From the NCBI GenBank assembly GCA_002686675.1, contig NYYF01000019.1:1-6014 (forward strand): 6,014 nt of DNA, read 5' to 3'. Below, one piece after another: positions 5,928 through 6,014 of the stretch. Numbering within the stretch: the first letter of the stretch is position 1; the number at the start of each line of letters is the position of its first letter. This DNA is from Fidelibacterota bacterium. GTDB lineage: Bacteria; Marinisomatota; Marinisomatia; Marinisomatales; UBA8229. The notes beneath the pieces were generated by a model. The model was not told the DNA's origin. It worked only from the letters and a program-made list of their open reading frames with translations, and did not search any database. The position numbers were made by a program, and so were the translations under genes.

Positions 5928-6014
5928 TCTTCCTAGACCAGATTTATTTTCTCAAATATTTGGAGAAGTAACAGGCACTGGTTTGGATTCTAGTGTGCAC
6001 GGGATTGCAACAGA
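5917..6014 (+). CDS. murF: MurF N-terminus, UDP-MurNAc-tripeptide:D-Ala-D-Ala ligase (3' truncated by window end)
   Basis: An ATG at 5917 overlaps the end of murE by 11 bases and opens a frame that runs to the window edge: 32 complete codons plus two bases. The peptide begins MRINLPRPDLFSQIFGEV and continues with TGTGLDSSVHGIAT and then D or E. This fits the N-terminal Mur ligase fold, in which a helix and short strand lead into a 'V.G...DSR' motif; here VHGIAT plus a following acidic residue would be its start. MurF completes the cytoplasmic precursor by adding D-Ala-D-Ala to UDP-MurNAc-tripeptide. The gene that follows murE in dcw clusters is most often murF. Too little sequence is present to see the ATP-binding loop, so the call rests on context plus this weak motif. 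No strong ribosome binding site is seen, so translational coupling to murE is likely. Confidence 0.75.
   Translation, partial: MRINLPRPDLFSQIFGEVTGTGLDSSVHGIAT

Overview
This window is the promoter-proximal part of a division and cell wall (dcw) cluster, all on the + strand. The order is the 3' end of a membrane protein gene, a terminator and control region, then mraZ - rsmH - ftsL - ftsI - murE - murF (murF cut off by the window end). The organism is a bacterium with AT-rich DNA and a peptidoglycan wall. MurE carries the DNPR motif typical of meso-diaminopimelate-adding enzymes, and FtsI carries a C-terminal PASTA domain. Some genes have recognisable Shine-Dalgarno sequences (ftsL) and others have none (mraZ). 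These traits do not fix the phylum. A Gram-negative-type lineage such as Verrucomicrobiota is my guess only.

Region 1 to 552 is the end of a single-pass membrane protein whose outer domain resembles the C-terminal domain of the cytoskeletal protein RodZ. Its frame is open to the left edge, so the gene starts outside the window. A hairpin plus T-run at 594 to 625 probably ends its transcript. Region 626 to 770 is a dense control region: a 15-base imperfect tandem repeat, a near-consensus sigma-70-type promoter (TTGACA, 17 bases, TAGAAT), three TGTGGG elements that look like MraZ binding boxes, and a perfect 10-base inverted repeat that encloses two of these boxes and covers the -10 element.

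From 771 onward the genes are packed as one operon. mraZ/rsmH and rsmH/ftsL overlap by 1 base, ftsL/ftsI by 11, ftsI and murE are 1 base apart, and murE/murF overlap by 11. MraZ is the likely autoregulator of the operon, RsmH methylates 16S rRNA, FtsL and FtsI belong to the septal peptidoglycan synthase complex, and MurE and MurF make the peptide stem of the lipid II precursor that FtsI cross-links.

I see no new system, phage, transposon, CRISPR array or RNA gene. The most interesting parts are the architecture of the mraZ control region and the RodZ-like gene next to the dcw cluster.
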